Shown here one piece after another: positions 40,570 through 43,887 of a stretch of 43,887 nt of DNA. Origin of the DNA: Limimaricola cinnabarinus LL-001 (GTDB lineage Bacteria; Pseudomonadota; Alphaproteobacteria; Rhodobacterales; Rhodobacteraceae); the NCBI RefSeq assembly GCF_000466965.1, contig NZ_BATB01000029.1:1-43887 (forward strand), in the 5' to 3' direction. The notes below the pieces were generated by a model that was not told the origin of the DNA, ran no database searches, and worked only from the letters and a program-made list of their open reading frames with translations. The translations under genes were made by a program, and so were the position numbers. Positions within the stretch are counted from its first letter, which is position 1; every line of letters starts with the position of its first letter.

Positions 40570-43500
40570 TTAATCCTTTGGCCCGACCCCGCCCGGCGTC
40601 GGCGTCACCACCGTCACCGCCTCTCCCGCCGCGAGCCATGTCTGCGCGCAGGCCGCAAGCGTCTCGACCGTGCCGTCGCGCCGCCGCACTTCCGTGCGCC
40701 CCACCTCGCCCGCGCCACCGCCATCGAGTCCTTCAGGCGGGCGGTGCCGGTGCGAGGAAAGGATCGACAGGTCCATGTCCTCGAGAAAGCGCAGCGTCCG
40801 CCGTGTGCCATCGCCCCCGGGCCACGCACCGTCGCCGCCCGAGCCGGGGCGCAAGGCGAAACTTTCCAACAAGACCGGGAACCGCGTCTCCAGCACTTCG
40901 GGGTCGGTCAGCCGCGAATTGGTCATGTGGGTGTGTACGCCCGAGGTCCCGGCGAAGCCGCGCCCGTCGTTCATCTTGCCCGCCGGGCTGCCCGAACAGA
41001 TCGTCTCATAATATTGATAAGCGTCGTTGCCGAAGGTGAGGTTGTTCATGGTCCCTTGGGCGTTGGCGAGCGCGCCCAGCGCCTGAAACAGCGCGTTGGT
41101 GACATGCTGCGAGGTCTCGACATTGCCCGCCACCACGGCGCGCGGCCAGGCGGGACGTAACATGGAGCCTTCGGGAATCACGATATCGATGGGCCGCAGA
41201 CAGCCCGCATTCATCGGGATCGGTTGCTCGCACATCACGCGAAACACATAGAGCACGGCGGCACGGGCCACCGGCTCGGGCGCATTGAAGTTGTTGTCGC
41301 GCGCCTCCGAGGTGCCGGTGAAATCGACCTTGGCGCGCCGGGCCTCACGGTTCACGGTAATTCGCACCCGGATCACCTGCCCGGTGTCGGTCGCGTAATC
41401 GCAGGCACAATCCGACAGCCGCCCGATGAGGCGGGCTACCTCCTCGGCGGCGTTGTCCTGAACGTGTCCCATATAGGCGCGCACCACGTCGAGGCCGAAC
41501 TCATCGACCATCCGCCGCAGCTCGGCCGCGCCACGGGCGTTGGCCGCGACCTGCGCCTTGAGGTCGGCAATGTTCTGGTCTGGGTTGCGGCAGGGCCACT
41601 CATGATCGGTCAGCAGATCGCGCAGCGCCGCCTCACGAAAGTTGCCGCGATCCACAAGGTGGAAGTTGTCGATCAGCACGCCTTCTTCGTCCACATTCGT
41701 CGCCAGAGGCGTCATCGACCCCGGCGCGGTGCCGCCGACATCGGCATGGTGGCCCCGGCTCGCGCTCCAGAACAGGATTTCACGGCCCGCCTCGTCGAAC
41801 ACAGGCGAGACGACGGTGATGTCGGGTAGATGCGTGCCGCCATTATAGGGCGCATTGAGCGCGAAGACGTCGCCGGGGCGGATCAACGGATTCTGGCGAA
41901 TGATCGCCTCGACCGACCGATCCATGCTCCCCAGATGCACCGGCATGTGCGGCGCGTTGGCGACGAGCGCGCCGTCGCGGTCGAACACGGCGCAGGAAAA
42001 ATCGAGCCGCTCCTTGATGTTGACCGACTGGGCCGTGTTCTGTAGCGCCACGCCCATCTGTTCGGCGATGTTCATGAAGAGGTTGTTGAACACCTCAAGC
42101 AGGATCGGATCGGCCTTCGTGCCCGCCGCGATCTGTCGCGGCGCGGCCTCGTGGCGGGTGAGCAGGATGTCGTCCCGTCCGGTGAGCGCAGCCGTCCAGC
42201 CCGGCTCGACCACGATGGTCTGGTTCGGCTCGATGATGAGAGCAGGCCCGCGCATTTCATGGCCGGGCGCCATATCGGCGCGGCGGTGTACCGTGGCCTC
42301 ATGCCACGCGCCTCCCGAAAAGAAGCGCGTCGTCTCGTCCGCCTTCGCCCGGCCTCGCTCCAGCACATGGGCTGCGGACTTGGCTGCGGCATGCGCGGGC
42401 TCGGTCCCCTCGACCTCGACCGCCTCGATCACCAGTTCGCGCTCGGGGCTCAGAAACCCGAACTGCGCCTTGTGCGCCGCTTCGAACCTTGTGCGCGCCG
42501 CCGCCATGTCATCCGCGTAATCGACCTGAAGCGCAGTGTCCGTACCGGTGTAGCGCAAATGCAGCCGGGTGGCGTAGCTCTCGCCCGACACGCCCTGCCC
42601 GGCCAGATCGGCGCGCACCTGCGCCGAAAGCTCCGCGATCAGCCCGTCGAAAGCGTCGCGCGTGTCCTCCTCCAGCAGTTTCACCAGCCCCTGCTGGCGG
42701 CTGGCCGAAACCGTGGCGAGGCCGATGCCGTAAGCCGAAAGCAGCCCCGAGAGCGGATGCACCAGCACCGCCTCCATGCCCAGCGCATTGGCCACGAGGC
42801 AGGCATGCTGCCCGCCCGCGCCACCAAAGGAGTTGAGCAGGTAGCGCGTCACGTCATGGCCGCGCTGAACGGAGATCTTCTTGATCGCGTTCGCCATGTT
42901 CTCGACCGCGATGCGTACGAAGCCCTCGGCCGCCTCCTCCGCGCTTCGGTCCTTCGCGATCACCTCGAAGGCCATGCGCACGCCATCGCGGTCGAGCGGC
43001 TGATTCTGACCGGGGCCGAAGATCGCCGGGAAAAGATCGGGGTCGAGCTTGCCCAGCATGACGTTGGCATCTGTCACGGTGAGCGGCCCGCCGCGCCGGT
43101 AGCATAGCGGCCCCGGATCGGCCCCGGCGCTGTCGGGCCCGACGCGGAACCGGTTCGCATCGGCGTGCAGCACCGAGCCGCCACCTGCCGCCACCGTGTG
43201 GATGCGCATCATCGGCGCGCGGATGCGCACGCCCGCCACCTCGGTGTCGAAGGCCCGCTCGAACGCACCCGCGCAATGCGCGACATCCGTCGAGGTACCG
43301 CCCATGTCGAAGCCGATCACCTTCTCCCAGCCCGCCGCGCGTGCCGTCTCGACCATGCCGACGACGCCGCCCGCCGGGCCCGACAGGACCGCGTCCTTGC
43401 CCTGAAACGCCTTAGCCGCAGTCATGCCGCCCGAAGACATCATGAATTGCAGCGTCGGACCCGGCTTGCCCGGCGGCGTGGCCCCCAGCGCATCCGAGAC

Positions 43501-43887
43501 CCGTGCCACGTAGCGGCGCAGGATCGGCGAGAGATAGGCGTCGACCACCGTGGTGTCGCCGCGTCCGACCAGCTTGAGAAGCGGCGAGACCTCGTGGCTG
43601 ACCGAGACCTGCCCGAAGCCCATGCCGCGCACCATCCCGGCCAGTGCCGCCTCATGCGCGGGCGCGTTCCAAGCATGCATCAGGACGATCGCCACGGCGT
43701 CGATGCCCTCCGCCAGAAGCCGGTCAAGCGCCGGGCGCAGCGTCGCCGCGTCGAGCGGCGTCTCGACCGTACCGTCGGCGCGCACACGCTCCTCGACCTC
43801 GATGACGCTGTCGTAGAGCTGCTCGGGCAGCACGATTTCCTTGGCAAATATGTCGGGACGACCTTGATAGTTCGCCCTGAGCAACTC
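40570..43887 (-). CDS. 5-oxoprolinase / hydantoinase (HyuA-HyuB fusion), N-terminus outside window
   Basis: ATP-dependent 5-oxoprolinase family enzyme, opening 5-oxoproline to glutamate or a related hydantoin-type ring. The HyuA half holds the ATP-site motif FDMGGTSTDVA and the segment HTVAAGGGSVL; the HyuB half begins near DPILLEVFNNLFMNIAEQMG and holds NAPYNGGTHLPDITVVSP and PGSGGDGAWPGGDGTRR. At least 1105 residues are visible; the gene runs off the right edge. Fused enzymes are about 1200 residues, so about 100 are missing. A TTG codon near the edge is not a credible start. True 5-oxoproline and hydantoin substrates cannot be told apart by sequence here. Confidence 0.88.
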   Translation of the reverse strand, partial: ELLRANYQGRPDIFAKEIVLPEQLYDSVIEVEERVRADGTVETPLDAATLRPALDRLLAEGIDAVAIVLMHAWNAPAHEAALAGMVRGMGFGQVSVSHEVSPLLKLVGRGDTTVVDAYLSPILRRYVARVSDALGATPPGKPGPTLQFMMSSGGMTAAKAFQGKDAVLSGPAGGVVGMVETARAAGWEKVIGFDMGGTSTDVAHCAGAFERAFDTEVAGVRIRAPMMRIHTVAAGGGSVLHADANRFRVGPDSAGADPGPLCYRRGGPLTVTDANVMLGKLDPDLFPAIFGPGQNQPLDRDGVRMAFEVIAKDRSAEEAAEGFVRIAVENMANAIKKISVQRGHDVTRYLLNSFGGAGGQHACLVANALGMEAVLVHPLSGLLSAYGIGLATVSASRQQGLVKLLEEDTRDAFDGLIAELSAQVRADLAGQGVSGESYATRLHLRYTGTDTALQVDYADDMAAARTRFEAAHKAQFGFLSPERELVIEAVEVEGTEPAHAAAKSAAHVLERGRAKADETTRFFSGGAWHEATVHRRADMAPGHEMRGPALIIEPNQTIVVEPGWTAALTGRDDILLTRHEAAPRQIAAGTKADPILLEVFNNLFMNIAEQMGVALQNTAQSVNIKERLDFSCAVFDRDGALVANAPHMPVHLGSMDRSVEAIIRQNPLIRPGDVFALNAPYNGGTHLPDITVVSPVFDEAGREILFWSASRGHHADVGGTAPGSMTPLATNVDEEGVLIDNFHLVDRGNFREAALRDLLTDHEWPCRNPDQNIADLKAQVAANARGAAELRRMVDEFGLDVVRAYMGHVQDNAAEEVARLIGRLSDCACDYATDTGQVIRVRITVNREARRAKVDFTGTSEARDNNFNAPEPVARAAVLYVFRVMCEQPIPMNAGCLRPIDIVIPEGSMLRPAWPRAVVAGNVETSQHVTNALFQALGALANAQGTMNNLTFGNDAYQYYETICSGSPAGKMNDGRGFAGTSGVHTHMTNSRLTDPEVLETRFPVLLESFALRPGSGGDGAWPGGDGTRRTLRFLEDMDLSILSSHRHRPPEGLDGGGAGEVGRTEVRRRDGTVETLAACAQTWLAAGEAVTVVTPTPGGVGPKD

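Noticed and set aside
42854..43276. Open frames overlapping the 5-oxoprolinase gene
   Set aside because: Shadow frames: Arg/Gly/Ala-rich with no motifs, fully inside a well-supported gene.

Overview
The window reads as a high-GC chromosomal segment of an alphaproteobacterium, most likely of the Roseobacter/Rhodobacteraceae (Paracoccaceae) group. Three things support this: the accB-accC-aat-DUF2155-NDUFA12 neighbourhood, a complete alphaproteobacterial general stress response (GSR) locus (nepR, ecfG, a HisKA_2 kinase, phyR), and an frc-type sugar operon. I saw no rRNA, tRNA, insertion sequence, prophage or CRISPR array. No gene-free stretch exceeds 300 bases.

Layout. 74-5806 (+): a branched-chain-amino-acid-type ABC transporter (livHMGF) with an acetyl-CoA synthetase gene attached. 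5951-6411 (+): an uncharacterised Pro-rich protein. 6524-9036 (+): biotin carboxyl carrier, biotin carboxylase and the L/F-tRNA-protein transferase. 9000-12235 (-): DUF2155 protein, NDUFA12-like complex I factor, RidA-like protein, ClpX and ClpP. 12444-17735: the GSR locus, with a minus-strand operon nepR-ecfG-kinase-phospholipase D family gene, a 28-residue membrane ORF behind its own GSR promoter, and divergent phyR. 17758-18936: a degenerate receiver protein and a divergent Crp/Fnr regulator. 18880-22207 (-): YihY/BrkB membrane protein and trehalose synthesis (otsB-otsA). 22388-27467: a ROK repressor divergent from frcB-frcC-frcA-frcK, with an AT-rich palindrome between them. 27664-34106 (+): glycogen/glucose-1-phosphate genes glgC-glgA-glgX-pgm. 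34147-40378 (-): a pqi/MCE lipid-transport operon (two PqiA-like proteins, a very large PqiB-like MCE protein, a PqiC lipoprotein), a small membrane protein and a CorA channel. 40570 to the right edge (-): a fused HyuA-HyuB 5-oxoprolinase cut by the window end.

The genes centre on sugar import, carbon storage (glycogen, trehalose), envelope maintenance and stress signalling. PhyR, once phosphorylated, would titrate NepR and free EcfG. EcfG-type promoters (GGAAC, 16-17 nt, CGTT) are visible in front of phyR and the small ORF, and weaker versions lie in front of otsBA and possibly others.

A strong technical caveat: about ten genes here are broken by single- or double-base losses in G/C tracts, most of them just after GCGC. 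The reading frames resume perfectly on the other side, so I annotate these as intact genes with probable sequence errors, not as pseudogenes.
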